The notes under the pieces are model-generated. The model saw only the letters and a list, made by a program, of their open reading frames with translations. It ran no database searches and was not told where the DNA came from. A DNA stretch of 60,477 bases from an uncultured Oscillospiraceae bacterium. GTDB lineage: Bacteria; Bacillota; Clostridia; Oscillospirales; Oscillospiraceae. A program made the translations under genes and the position numbers. How positions within the stretch are numbered: the stretch's first letter is position 1; each line of letters opens with the position of its first letter. The stretch lies in contig CANQBA010000016.1 in the NCBI GenBank assembly GCA_947589545.1, positions 1 to 60,477 of the forward strand, in the 5' to 3' direction. Below, one piece after another: positions 31,953 to 40,465 of the stretch.

Positions 31953-33155
31953 TCATTCGATGTTCCCGTTTCCGAAAAGGCTCAGGAGCTGCTCGTAGTC
32001 CCTGACGCACACCACCACCTGGGGGCGCTGTGCCTCCACATACGAGAGCAGAGGCATCTCAGTATAGCCGCGCAAATCGATGGTATACGTCGTGTCGAAG
32101 CTAAAATACATCAGCGTCTCCAAAAGGTTGGTGAAGCTGTCCCCGTAGATGAGCAGGGACGGGAGCTGGGGCCGGTCGGTGCTGATGACCGTCTCGGGGA
32201 TATCCCCGCCCATGTAAAAGCCGTATTGCAGGGTCTCGCTGTCGCTTGCCGGAAAGCTGAACACCGACGGGGCGACCTCCTGCCCGTTGTCCCGGCGGGT
32301 AAAGGGGACGCTCTCCAGCGGCTCCAGATAGGACAGACGCTCGCCGGTGTCCCACAGGCCCAGAAGCTTCCGGCCCCGGGAGCCCAAAAAGCTGTTGGGC
32401 AGGGTCGTGAGCCTGGCGTTTTCGCCGGTCAGGGCCTCAAGCTCCAGCCCTGTCCGGCTCTCCAGGGTGCGCAGGATCTCCCGGTACGCCGAAAGGCACC
32501 CCGCCAGCGTCCAGTGGTGATCCGTGGCAGACATATAGTCCGCCGGATCGCCGTCCCGGCTCCAAACCTCGCCCACGTCCAGCCAGGGGACGTTCTGGCT
32601 GTCCAGAGCAGAGAAAAAGAGCTCCTTCGACAGCGCCGTATACGCCTCCCGGTTGTTCAGCCAGCCGGGGTACCGCTGGGCAAAATACGCGTAGTGACTG
32701 GGGACGGCCACATACAAAAACGTCCCGCCCCAGCTCTCCGTCAGCCGCGCCAGCCGGCCCAGCCTTTCCGCCTCCTGGGCGGCGCAGTCCGCCATCGCCT
32801 GCTCGTCCGGCTTTTCATATTCGTTATAGGCCAACAGTATGTCTTTCTCCACCACCACATCGTTGACCACCGGGCGGTGCAGAAGCTCCAAATCGATCCA
32901 GGTGGAGAGGCCCAGCGCGTATTTGCGCCCCGCGGCGTTGTCGCACAGGTGCTTTTCCAGCTCCTGAAAATACGTCCCGTCCACAACGGCCTCCCGGGTG
33001 AGGGCGGGGCGCGGCGTCAGGGAGCGGTTCTCAAAATACGACCAGAACGCCTTGGGCCGCAGGGCCGTCCAGAGGGCGGCCAGAAGGAAAAAGGCGCACA
33101 CCAGGCACAAAAAGACCGTGTCCCAGGTGTTTTTCATGCTTCGTTTCTGTTTCAT
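31953..33155 (-). CDS. DHHW-family (AlgX/DltD-like) protein partner of an MBOAT
   Basis: This 400-residue protein has one N-terminal membrane segment (about 13-30) and an extracytoplasmic SGNH-like domain. The family motif ATDHHWT lies near residue 210, and IYGDSFTNLL near 335 holds the presumed catalytic Ser. Such proteins transfer an acyl group, delivered by a partner MBOAT, onto a cell-surface polymer. It starts 10 bases after the MBOAT stop with a GGAG site. The polymer is unknown; no dlt or alg genes accompany it. Confidence 0.88.
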   Translation of the reverse strand: MKQKRSMKNTWDTVFLCLVCAFFLLAALWTALRPKAFWSYFENRSLTPRPALTREAVVDGTYFQELEKHLCDNAAGRKYALGLSTWIDLELLHRPVVNDVVVEKDILLAYNEYEKPDEQAMADCAAQEAERLGRLARLTESWGGTFLYVAVPSHYAYFAQRYPGWLNNREAYTALSKELFFSALDSQNVPWLDVGEVWSRDGDPADYMSATDHHWTLAGCLSAYREILRTLESRTGLELEALTGENARLTTLPNSFLGSRGRKLLGLWDTGERLSYLEPLESVPFTRRDNGQEVAPSVFSFPASDSETLQYGFYMGGDIPETVISTDRPQLPSLLIYGDSFTNLLETLMYFSFDTTYTIDLRGYTEMPLLSYVEAQRPQVVVCVRDYEQLLSLFGNGNIE

Positions 33156-33165
33156 AAGCTTCTCC

Positions 33166-34554
33166 TCAAAACTGCGCGTAGAGGAACGGATTAAAGGAGC
33201 CGTCCATCAGCGCCATATAGCAAAGGGCCAGCACCGCCAGGGCCGCCAGGGAGGCGGTCAGGGAGCGCGCGCCGGGTTTGACCCTCCGGGACAGCAGATC
33301 CTTCAGAGGGACGCAGGCCAGAAGCCCCGCCGCCCATTCCGGCCAGTACTCCAACAGCAGGTAGGTGGTGCGCCCGTCCTCCGGCCCGCACCCGATACCG
33401 AACAGATTGCCGATCACGGACACGGCCTCCCGGGCCGTACCCGCCCGGAAGAACATCCACCCCACGATCACCGCCAGCATCGTCACCGCCCACCGGCAAA
33501 AGCCGGGGAGCTTTTCAAGCCGGCGTCCCCACAGGAAGCGCTCTCCCAGCAAAAGCAGGCCGTACCAGCAGCCCCACAGGACAAAGGTCCATTTGGCCCC
33601 GTGCCACAGGCCGGTCAGGAGCCACACGGCCAGGATGTTGAAGATGTACCGCCCGGTTCCGGCGCGGTTCCCGCCCAGGGGGATGTAGATGTAATCCCGG
33701 AACCACCGGGACAGAGACATATGCCACCGCCGCCAGAACTCCTTGACCGAGCGGGACAGATAGGGCCGGTCAAAGTTCTCCGGGAGGTGGAAGCCAAACA
33801 CGTTCCCCAACCCCAGGGCCATATCGGAGTAGCCGGAGAAGTCAAAGAAGATCTCCAGGGTATAGGCCAGGGCCCCCACCCACGCAAGGCCGGCGGACAG
33901 GGGTGTTGGGCCCGCAAAGGCCTTTCCGGCGATTTGGGCGAAGGTGTTGGCCAGCAGGACTTTTTTCCCCAGGCCGAAGCAAAAGCGCCGCGCCCCGGCG
34001 GCGAACAGCTCCACCGATTCCCTCCGGCAGTCGATCTCCGCCTCCATCTCCCGGTATCTGACGATGGGCCCGGCCACAAGATGGGGGAAGAAGAAGAGAT
34101 AGAGCGCCAGCTTCACGGGGTTTTTCTGCGCGGTGGCGTTCCCACGGCGGATATCCACCAGGTAGCTTATCCCCTGAAAGGTGTAAAAGGAGATCCCCGC
34201 CGGCAGCAATCCCGCCGGCACGGGAAGGGTCACGCCCAGAGCCCGGGCGGCCCCGGTGAAGACCCCGGCGTATTTGTACACGCCAAGCAGGAGCAGGTTC
34301 GCGACGATGGCGGCGGTACAGCCCCACTTCCCTCCCCTGCCGGGCCGGCCCGCCGCGAGACCGCCCAGGTAGCTTAAGAGGAAGGCGGCGCAGAGCACGG
34401 GGATCAGCCGCAGGCCCCCCGCGGCGTAAAAGAGCACGCTGAAGGCCGCCAGGAGCGCGTTGCGCGTCTGGCGGAACCGGGCGGGGATCAGAAAATACAC
34501 CGCCCCCACCAGCGGCAGAAAACCGAATAAAAAGAGAAATGTTGAAAGCTCCAT
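33166..34554 (-). CDS. MBOAT family O-acyltransferase (AlgI/DltB-like)
   Basis: This 462-residue membrane protein has about 11 membrane segments. The family signatures are FDFSGYSDMALGLG, FWRRWHMSLSRWFRDYIYIP and the catalytic-His stretch LLTGLWHGAKWTF. It moves an acyl group, usually acetyl, across the membrane for transfer to a surface glycan. ATG 34554 is chosen with AAGG six bases upstream rather than GTG 34560. It forms a two-gene operon with the DHHW protein. Confidence 0.93.
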   Translation of the reverse strand: MELSTFLFLFGFLPLVGAVYFLIPARFRQTRNALLAAFSVLFYAAGGLRLIPVLCAAFLLSYLGGLAAGRPGRGGKWGCTAAIVANLLLLGVYKYAGVFTGAARALGVTLPVPAGLLPAGISFYTFQGISYLVDIRRGNATAQKNPVKLALYLFFFPHLVAGPIVRYREMEAEIDCRRESVELFAAGARRFCFGLGKKVLLANTFAQIAGKAFAGPTPLSAGLAWVGALAYTLEIFFDFSGYSDMALGLGNVFGFHLPENFDRPYLSRSVKEFWRRWHMSLSRWFRDYIYIPLGGNRAGTGRYIFNILAVWLLTGLWHGAKWTFVLWGCWYGLLLLGERFLWGRRLEKLPGFCRWAVTMLAVIVGWMFFRAGTAREAVSVIGNLFGIGCGPEDGRTTYLLLEYWPEWAAGLLACVPLKDLLSRRVKPGARSLTASLAALAVLALCYMALMDGSFNPFLYAQF

Positions 34555-34741
34555 AGGCACCTTACCAAACTGTAAAATTTTTATTTATGACGGGCCCCTC
34601 CCCTGCCCCCTCATACTATATAGACTTCCTTCCGCGAAAAACGCAACAAAAAAGCGACAGGGCGCGTTTTTCCCGTTTTCCTGTTGCGGAACGGCGATTT
34701 TGGCGTTTATTTATGTAGAAAAGCGGAGGAGAGATATCAGC

Positions 34742-35320
34742 ATGACATTCCCGTTACAACCGTTTTTCCGGCCGTCCGGGGACAGGGAGTTCATTCTTTC
34801 CGTATATGACGAGTACGCGCGGCTGATGTACTACATCGTCCGCCAGTACACCGCCGAAGCGGATTTACAAAACGACATTGTCCAGGAGAGCCTGCTCCAT
34901 CTGATCCGAAACGCGTCCACCCTGCGGGGCCTTGATCCCCCGGCACTCTCCACATACATCGTGACCACCGTGAAAAACGTGGCCATCGACACCTTGCGGA
35001 AGGAGAAGCGGATCCGGGAGCACACGGTGGAGCTGGACGACGAGGCCGTGCAGGAGCTGGCCTCCCCGGAGCCCACCCCGGACGAGCTGATGGCGGCGCT
35101 GGAGGACAAGGGGCGGCTGGCCGAGGCGCTGGCGAGCCTCCCGGAGGACGAGCGCCTCCTTCTGGAGCAAAAATACTTTCTGGGCAGCTCGGATCAGGAG
35201 CTGGCGCGGTTTTTCCGTTGCAAACCCGGGAGCGTACGGATGAAGCTCACCAGGGCCCGCCGGCATATGCTGCGCATTTTGAGGGAGGACAGGGGGGACG
35301 ACGGCGATGACGAAGCGTGA
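34742..35320 (+). CDS. ECF-type RNA polymerase sigma factor
   Basis: This 192-residue sigma-70 family protein has region 2 at about 20-95 (VYDEYARLMYYIVRQY, DLQNDIVQESLLHLI) and region 4 at about 120-185 (LPEDERLLLEQKYFLGSSDQELARFF). ATG 34742 has GGAGGA upstream; a longer reading from 34460 runs into the divergent MBOAT gene. It overlaps the anti-sigma gene by 14 bases. The inducing signal and target promoters are not apparent. Confidence 0.9.
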   Translation: MTFPLQPFFRPSGDREFILSVYDEYARLMYYIVRQYTAEADLQNDIVQESLLHLIRNASTLRGLDPPALSTYIVTTVKNVAIDTLRKEKRIREHTVELDDEAVQELASPEPTPDELMAALEDKGRLAEALASLPEDERLLLEQKYFLGSSDQELARFFRCKPGSVRMKLTRARRHMLRILREDRGDDGDDEA

Positions 35321-36050
35321 ACGGTTGATGGACCAGTACGAGGACGCCGCGTTCGCCCTTGTGATGGACGAGATCGCGGCCTCGGAGGGCGAGGAATATC
35401 TGAAACTCAACAGGCGGCTGAAGGACGACCCGGCCGCCGCCGTCCCGGAAAGCGCCAGACGCCGGGCCCAAAGGGCCGTCGGCAGGGCCTTCCGAAAAGC
35501 GAGAGCCGCTTCCGCCGCCAAATGCTTTTGCAGGGCGGCAACCAGGGCTGCGGTGCTCTTTCTCATCCTTTCGGCGGTCTTTGGCATCGCGCTTACCGCC
35601 TCCGCCGGTTTTCGGGCCTCCGCGTACCGGTTTGTCACGAGGGTTTTTGACGACCATTTTGAGTACAGCTTTGAAGGCGGCGGGGAGGACGGGGAGGCGA
35701 AGCCTTATACCGCCTTTCACCTCGGCTGGCTGCCGGAGGGGTACCTGTTTTGCCAGGGCGGGCAAGGGCCCGTATCCTACAGTGAGACCTATCAAAATCT
35801 CGACGGAGAGTATCTGAACGTGGCTCTTGCTTCGTTAAGCTCCACCGGCGTCGACTACATCGACGCGGAGGGCGCCGTCCTGAGGCAGGAAACCGTGAAG
35901 GGGTATGAGGTGACGATATTTTATAAGGATTATCTGCAGGCCGTCATCCCGCTCCCGGAAAGCCGCCAGATGCTCCACCTTCTCGCCTCTTCATCGGAGT
36001 TCCCGCTTGAGGCGCTGATCAAAATCATTGAAAACATGACGCTGACCTGA
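35307..36050 (+). CDS. Membrane anti-sigma factor with DUF4367-like domain
   Basis: This 247-residue protein has a cytoplasmic N-terminal region of about 80 residues, one membrane helix (about 81-100, AAVLFLILSAVFGIALTA) and an extracytoplasmic DUF4367-type domain (FHLGWLPEGY near 132). Overlap with the sigma gene supports an anti-sigma role, holding the ECF factor at the membrane. No zinc HxxxCxxC motif is visible in the N-terminal part, so it is not a classical ZAS anti-sigma. Confidence 0.8.
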   Translation: MTKRERLMDQYEDAAFALVMDEIAASEGEEYLKLNRRLKDDPAAAVPESARRRAQRAVGRAFRKARAASAAKCFCRAATRAAVLFLILSAVFGIALTASAGFRASAYRFVTRVFDDHFEYSFEGGGEDGEAKPYTAFHLGWLPEGYLFCQGGQGPVSYSETYQNLDGEYLNVALASLSSTGVDYIDAEGAVLRQETVKGYEVTIFYKDYLQAVIPLPESRQMLHLLASSSEFPLEALIKIIENMTLT

Positions 36051-36122
36051 TCCCGGACGCTTAGGTTTGTGTTGCTATTTCCTCCCTTTTGTGCTATCCT
36101 TTGAGGAAGCGGGGGTGAGGCT

Positions 36123-36905
36123 ATGCGAAATTCCATGGACGAGGTGCTGGAGACGGCGGTGGACGCGGGGCATATCCTGCTGGAGTCCGGCGCCGAGATC
36201 TTCCGGGTAGAGGAGACTATGCGGCGGATCTGCACCTATTTCGGCGTGGATGAGAGCCACGAGGAATTTTTCGTGCTGGCAAACGGTCTTTTCGCCACGG
36301 GCACCACGGAGAAGGGACACTTTGCAAAGGTGAAGCAGAGCCGCGTCACCGGGGCGCGGCTGTCCAAGGTGGTGGCCATCAACCAGATGTCCCGCCAGAT
36401 CGAGCAGGGAAAATACACCCTGCCTGAGGTGAAGCGGGAGCTGGAGCGGATTCGGAACATCCCCGAACCGCCCAAATGGCTCCAGATCCTCTCCGCCGGT
36501 CTGGGCTCCGCGGCCTTCTGCTGCATGTTCGGCGGCGGGCCGGTGGACTGCGCGGCGTCCTGTCTGGCGGGGCTGATCCTCTACGCCTTCGTGCTGTACG
36601 TTTCCGCGCCCCATATGTCCAAGATCTCCGGGAACCTTATCGGTGGGGCGCTGGCGACGGTGGTGTGTCTACTGTGCTATAAGGTGGGCTTCGGCCGGGA
36701 TCTGGGCCACATGATCATCGGCGGCATCATCCCGCTGGTGCCGGGGCTGGCCTTTACCAACGGCATCCGGGACATCGCCGACGGGGACTATATCTCCGGG
36801 GCGGTGCGGCTTTTGGACGCTCTGCTGGTCTTTTTGTGCATCGCCGTGGGCGTGGGTGTGGTGTTCACCATCTACCGCCATATTCTGGGAGGTGTGCCGC
36901 TGTGA
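36123..36905 (+). CDS. Threonine/serine exporter family protein, ThrE N-domain
   Basis: This 260-residue protein corresponds to the N-terminal half of ThrE (PF06738). A soluble start holds the family stretch LLESGAEIFRVEETM, followed by about five membrane helices including GGIIPLVPGLAFTNGIRD. It overlaps the next gene by GTGA. In Corynebacterium a single fused ThrE exports threonine and serine; here the two halves are separate genes, as usual in Firmicutes. Confidence 0.9.
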   Translation: MRNSMDEVLETAVDAGHILLESGAEIFRVEETMRRICTYFGVDESHEEFFVLANGLFATGTTEKGHFAKVKQSRVTGARLSKVVAINQMSRQIEQGKYTLPEVKRELERIRNIPEPPKWLQILSAGLGSAAFCCMFGGGPVDCAASCLAGLILYAFVLYVSAPHMSKISGNLIGGALATVVCLLCYKVGFGRDLGHMIIGGIIPLVPGLAFTNGIRDIADGDYISGAVRLLDALLVFLCIAVGVGVVFTIYRHILGGVPL

Positions 36906-37342
36906 CACTGTTCATCCATTTTCTGGCCGCCGCCGTGGGCACCGTGGCCTTCGCCCTCATTTTCGACGTGCCCCGCCGCTTCTATCCCCTGTGCGCCCTC
37001 ATCGGCGGGCTGGGCTTCTTCCTGGCGGAGCTTCTGATGACGTTGGGCCTGTCCCAGACGGAGGCCACCTTCTTGGCCACCATGGTGGTGACGCTCTCCT
37101 CCCGCGTCTCCGCCGTGTGGCAGAAATGCCCGGTCACCGTGTTCCTCATCGCCGGCATCATCCCGCTGGTGCCCGGCGCGGGCGTCTACTGGACGGCCTA
37201 TTACCTGATCATGAACAACACCGCCGAGGCCCTGACGCGCGGCTTCACCGCCGTGCGGGTGGCCGTAGCCATCGTTCTGGGCATCGTTTTGATGCTGGAG
37301 ATCCCCAACCGGGTCTTTACCGGAAGGAAAAAGGCAAAATAA
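36902..37342 (+). CDS. Threonine/serine exporter family protein, ThrE C-domain
   Basis: This 146-residue protein has about five membrane helices matching the ThrE_2 domain (PF12821), including the motif IAGIIPLVPGAGVYWTAYY that mirrors the partner's GGIIPLVPG. It starts at GTG 36902 overlapping the partner's stop, with GGAGGTG upstream. Together the two likely form one exporter. Confidence 0.88.
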   Translation: MTLFIHFLAAAVGTVAFALIFDVPRRFYPLCALIGGLGFFLAELLMTLGLSQTEATFLATMVVTLSSRVSAVWQKCPVTVFLIAGIIPLVPGAGVYWTAYYLIMNNTAEALTRGFTAVRVAVAIVLGIVLMLEIPNRVFTGRKKAK

Positions 37343-37360
37343 AATGCACCAAACTGACCA

Positions 37361-37384
37361 AAGAGCGGACAAACGTCCGCTCTT
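37361..37384. terminator. Hairpin between convergent thrE and murC
   Basis: A perfect 10-bp stem AAGAGCGGAC AAAC GTCCGCTCTT lies between the convergent genes. T-runs are weak on both strands. Confidence 0.65.
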
Positions 37385-37403
37385 GCGCGTTACAGCCGGA
37401 TTC

Positions 37404-38783
37404 TCATTTGTCAATTAATTTGTCGCACACGGTGTAGATATTCCCCGCGCCCACGGTGAGAACTACGTCCCCCGGATGGGCCTCCCGGCGCAGACATTCG
37501 GTAAGCTCGTCGAAGGTGGGGCAGAAGACGGCCCCGGGGATGGCGGCGGCCAGGTCGGCGGAGGAGATGCCGATGGTGTTCTGCTCCCGGGCCGCGAAGA
37601 TTTCGGCCAGGTACACCTTGTCGGCGCGGGAGAGCTCGGCGGCGAAGTCGTCAAACAGGGCCTTGGTGCGGGAGTAGGTGTGGGGCTGGAAGGCCAGGAT
37701 CACCCGCCCGTCGGTGATGGCGTGGACGGCGTCCAGCAGGGCCCGGAGCTCGCCGGGGTGGTGGGCGTAGTCGTCGTAGACCCGGGCACCGTTCACCGTG
37801 CCCTTGAACTCAAAGCGCCGGGCGGCGCCCCGGAAGGCGGTCAGGCCCCGGGATACGGCCTCGCCGGGGATGCCCAACTCGATGGCCGCGGCGGCGGCGG
37901 CCAGGGCGTTTTTCACGTTGTGGACGCCGGGAATAGCCAGGTCGATGTGGCAGTAGGTCTTCATTTTATACACCACGTCAAAATGGCTGACGCCGTTCTC
38001 CCACCGGAGATTTTTCGCCCGGATATCCGCCAGGGGGGAGAAGCCGAAGGTCACCACCCGGCGGCGGATGCCGTCGATGGCGGACATGGTGTTCTCATCG
38101 TCGATGTTGGCGATCACCGCGCCGGAGCCGCTGGGCACCAGCTGGGCAAACTTGCGGAAGGACTTTTTCACGTCCTCCAGATCCTTGAAATAGTCCAGAT
38201 GGTCGGCCTCGATGTCAAGGATCACAGCCAAGGTGGGGAAAAAGCTGAGGAAGGAGTCGTAATACTCGCAGGACTCCAGAACGATGGTGTCCCCACGGCC
38301 CACCCGGTAGCCGGAGTGCAGGAGGGCCAGGGTGCCGCCGATCATCACCGTGGGATCCATCCTGGCGGCCATGAGGATATGGGTGCACATGGAGGTGGTG
38401 GTGGTCTTCCCGTGGGTGCCGGAGATGCACAGAGCGTTTTTGTAGTGGCGCATGATGCACCCCCAGGCCTCGGCCCGCTCAAAGACGGGGATCCCGTTGT
38501 CCCTGGCATACTCGATCTCGGGGTTGTCGTCGTGGGCGGCGGCTGTGCGGATGACGAAGGCCGCGCCGGTGACGTTCTCGCTCCTGTGGCCGATGAACAC
38601 GGTAATGCCCTGCTCCCGGAGCTGCCGCACCGTCTCGCTCTCGTTGATGTCCGATCCCGTCACCGGAACGCCCCTGTCAAAGAGCACCTTGGCCAGCGGC
38701 GACATGGAGACGCCGCCGATGCCGATCAGATGGCACCGGCGCTTCTCAAGGATAAGCTTTTCAAGCTCGGAAATTCTGTCCAT
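37404..38783 (-). CDS. murC: UDP-N-acetylmuramate-L-alanine ligase
   Basis: This 459-residue cytoplasmic enzyme adds L-Ala to UDP-MurNAc in peptidoglycan synthesis. An N-terminal Rossmann motif (GIGGVSMSPLAK, 21-32), the ATP loop SGTHGKTTTT (121-130) and the central ligase motif YDDYAHHPGE are present. ATG 38783 is used; the longer reading to 38816 would cross the promoter. It is monocistronic and divergent from cca. Confidence 0.96.
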   Translation of the reverse strand: MDRISELEKLILEKRRCHLIGIGGVSMSPLAKVLFDRGVPVTGSDINESETVRQLREQGITVFIGHRSENVTGAAFVIRTAAAHDDNPEIEYARDNGIPVFERAEAWGCIMRHYKNALCISGTHGKTTTTSMCTHILMAARMDPTVMIGGTLALLHSGYRVGRGDTIVLESCEYYDSFLSFFPTLAVILDIEADHLDYFKDLEDVKKSFRKFAQLVPSGSGAVIANIDDENTMSAIDGIRRRVVTFGFSPLADIRAKNLRWENGVSHFDVVYKMKTYCHIDLAIPGVHNVKNALAAAAAAIELGIPGEAVSRGLTAFRGAARRFEFKGTVNGARVYDDYAHHPGELRALLDAVHAITDGRVILAFQPHTYSRTKALFDDFAAELSRADKVYLAEIFAAREQNTIGISSADLAAAIPGAVFCPTFDELTECLRREAHPGDVVLTVGAGNIYTVCDKLIDK

Positions 38784-38803
38784 ACTTGCACCTGATAAAA
38801 AGA

Positions 38804-38853
38804 TTGAAATTGACATACGAGGTAATTATAATACAGTTGAGGGAAGAATACAA
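38804..38853. promoter_or_regulatory. Overlapping divergent promoters of cca and murC
   Basis: For cca (plus): TTGAAA 38804-38809, 17 bases, TATAAT 38827-38832. For murC (minus): TTGTAT 38848-38853, 17 bases, TATAAT 38825-38830. The two -10 boxes overlap in the octamer ATTATAAT, so polymerase probably cannot use both at once. Confidence 0.7.
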
Positions 38854-38901
38854 CAGGAATTTCGGATTTCCCGTTCATATTTCCCAAAAGGGGGTGGGGG
38901 C

Positions 38902-40062
38902 GTGCCTGAATACATACTGGAAATCCTCCGGCGGCTGACGGAGGCGGGCTTTTCCGCCTACGCCGTGGGCGGCTGTGTCCGGGATACGCTGATGGGCCGT
39001 CCGCCCCACGATTGGGACGTGGCAACGTCGGCCTCCTGCGCCCAGGTGGCGGCGCTTTTTGAGAGGACCGTCCCCACGGGCCTCAAATACGGCACCGTCA
39101 CCGTCCTCCTGCCGGGGGGACAGGCGGAGGTCACTACCTTCCGGCGGGACGGGGCGTATCGGAACGGCCGCCGGCCCGAGAGCGTGGAATTTGTCTCCGA
39201 CCTTAAGGAGGATCTGAGCCGCCGGGACTTTACGGTGAACGCCATGGCGATGGACGCCCAGGGGCGGATCGTGGATCTCTTTGGGGGCCGGGAGGATCTT
39301 GCCCGCGGCGTTATCCGCTGTGTGGGGGAGCCGGAGCGAAGGTTTTCCGAGGACGCCCTGCGGATGCTCAGGGCCGTGCGCTTTTCCGCCCAGCTGAGCT
39401 TCTCCGTCGAGCCCGCGACTCTGGCCGCCCTGCGCCGCATGGCGCCTCTGGCGGAGAAGCTGTCGGCGGAGCGGGTGCTGGCGGAGCTTCAAAAGACGCT
39501 TTTGTCCCCCAGGCCCGAAGCGGCGGCGCTGATGATAGAGTATGGCCTTTTAGGGCGGTTTATGACTGAAAACAGCAAAATCAACGCCGGCGTTCTGGCC
39601 GGCGCCCCGGAGGAGCTGCGGACGGCGGTCTTTGCCCTGCTGGTACGCGCCGCCGGCGGCTCAGAGGACGCGGCGGAGCTTCTGCGCGCCCTGCGCGCGC
39701 CCGCCCGGGAGGTGAAGCTGGCGGGGGAGGCGTGGACGGTTTACCAGCGGCTCTCCGAGGCGCCGGAGGACGGGGAGATCCTTCACGCCCTGGTATGCCA
39801 CAGCGTCCGGCCCGTGCTGGCGGCCTGCGCCGCCCGCGGCGTCTACGAAAGAGCGGAGGCGCTGGCGGAGGCCCACCGGTACGTCCGCCCCCCGGAGCTG
39901 GCCGTCAGAGGGTCGGAGCTGGCCGCCCTGGGCCTGGAGCGGGAGGCCATCGCCCGCGCCCTGCTGGCTCTGGCCCTGGCCGTCACCGACGGGGAGATTC
40001 CCAATACGAGGGCGGCGCTGACGGAATACGCGGAGCGAAAGCTGCGGCTTCCGGAGAAATAA
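38902..40062 (+). CDS. cca: CCA tRNA nucleotidyltransferase
   Basis: This 386-residue class II enzyme repairs or adds the tRNA 3' CCA. The catalytic head AVGGCVRDTLMGRPPHDWDV (21-40) contains the metal Asp pair D37/D39. The RRDFTVNAMA motif and the ERFSEDALRMLRA-like stretch (RRFSEDALRMLRAVRFS) follow. It starts at GTG 38902 after a G-rich ribosome site; earlier in-frame starts lie inside murC. Several tRNAs in the window already encode CCA, so repair is its likely main role. Confidence 0.92.
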   Translation: MPEYILEILRRLTEAGFSAYAVGGCVRDTLMGRPPHDWDVATSASCAQVAALFERTVPTGLKYGTVTVLLPGGQAEVTTFRRDGAYRNGRRPESVEFVSDLKEDLSRRDFTVNAMAMDAQGRIVDLFGGREDLARGVIRCVGEPERRFSEDALRMLRAVRFSAQLSFSVEPATLAALRRMAPLAEKLSAERVLAELQKTLLSPRPEAAALMIEYGLLGRFMTENSKINAGVLAGAPEELRTAVFALLVRAAGGSEDAAELLRALRAPAREVKLAGEAWTVYQRLSEAPEDGEILHALVCHSVRPVLAACAARGVYERAEALAEAHRYVRPPELAVRGSELAALGLEREAIARALLALALAVTDGEIPNTRAALTEYAERKLRLPEK

Positions 40063-40085
40063 CCGGCACGCCGAATTGACGCAAA

Positions 40086-40425
40086 AAACCGGAAGTGGTG
40101 AACACTTCCGATTTCAGCTTGTCAAAAAACTCAAATTCAATATTTTTCCCGATGACATGTGCGTCGGGAAAAATCCCTTTTATCGCATAAGCGTGCTAAT
40201 GGGGCCCCATTCGGGCTGTCGCCCGGATGGGAGAGGACGTCCGACGCCTGCGCCTGAGCCCGAATACTTGGAGGGCGAGGTTAAGCGGCATCGGTTAGGA
40301 CGAGGGTGCGCGCAGGGCGACGGCAGGACAATTTTCTCTGAATTTCGCAAAATTCAGAGAAAATTGCCCGCACGTTCCCTTTGTCGGAAAAAGCCCCTCA
40401 GGGCTTTTTCCGACAGTCTCAAACC
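40086..40425. repeat. Long form of a mosaic hairpin-rich intergenic repeat
   Basis: There is no gene here. The outer blocks (40117-40175 and 40361-40415) are reverse-complement copies of the two blocks at 31806-31913. Between them lies a second unit: GGGCTGTCGCCCG with GGGCGAG and a 17-bp stem-loop at about 40329-40366 (CAATTTTCTCTGAATTT). Part of this unit matches 13999-14100 in the palindrome array. Hairpins with GGAAGTG/CACTTCC bracket the whole (40090-40110 and 40421-40448). Confidence 0.75.
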
Positions 40426-40456
40426 GGAAGTGTTTTCCACTTCCGGTTTTATTTTT
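40421..40456 (+). terminator. Hairpin with T-run beside the thrS stop
   Basis: A 12-bp stem AAACCGGAAGTG with loop TTTTC is followed by TATTTTT on the plus strand. It lies just past the thrS stop and may end cca transcription as well as protect the thrS 3' end. Confidence 0.7.
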
Positions 40457-40465
40457 GCCTTACTC

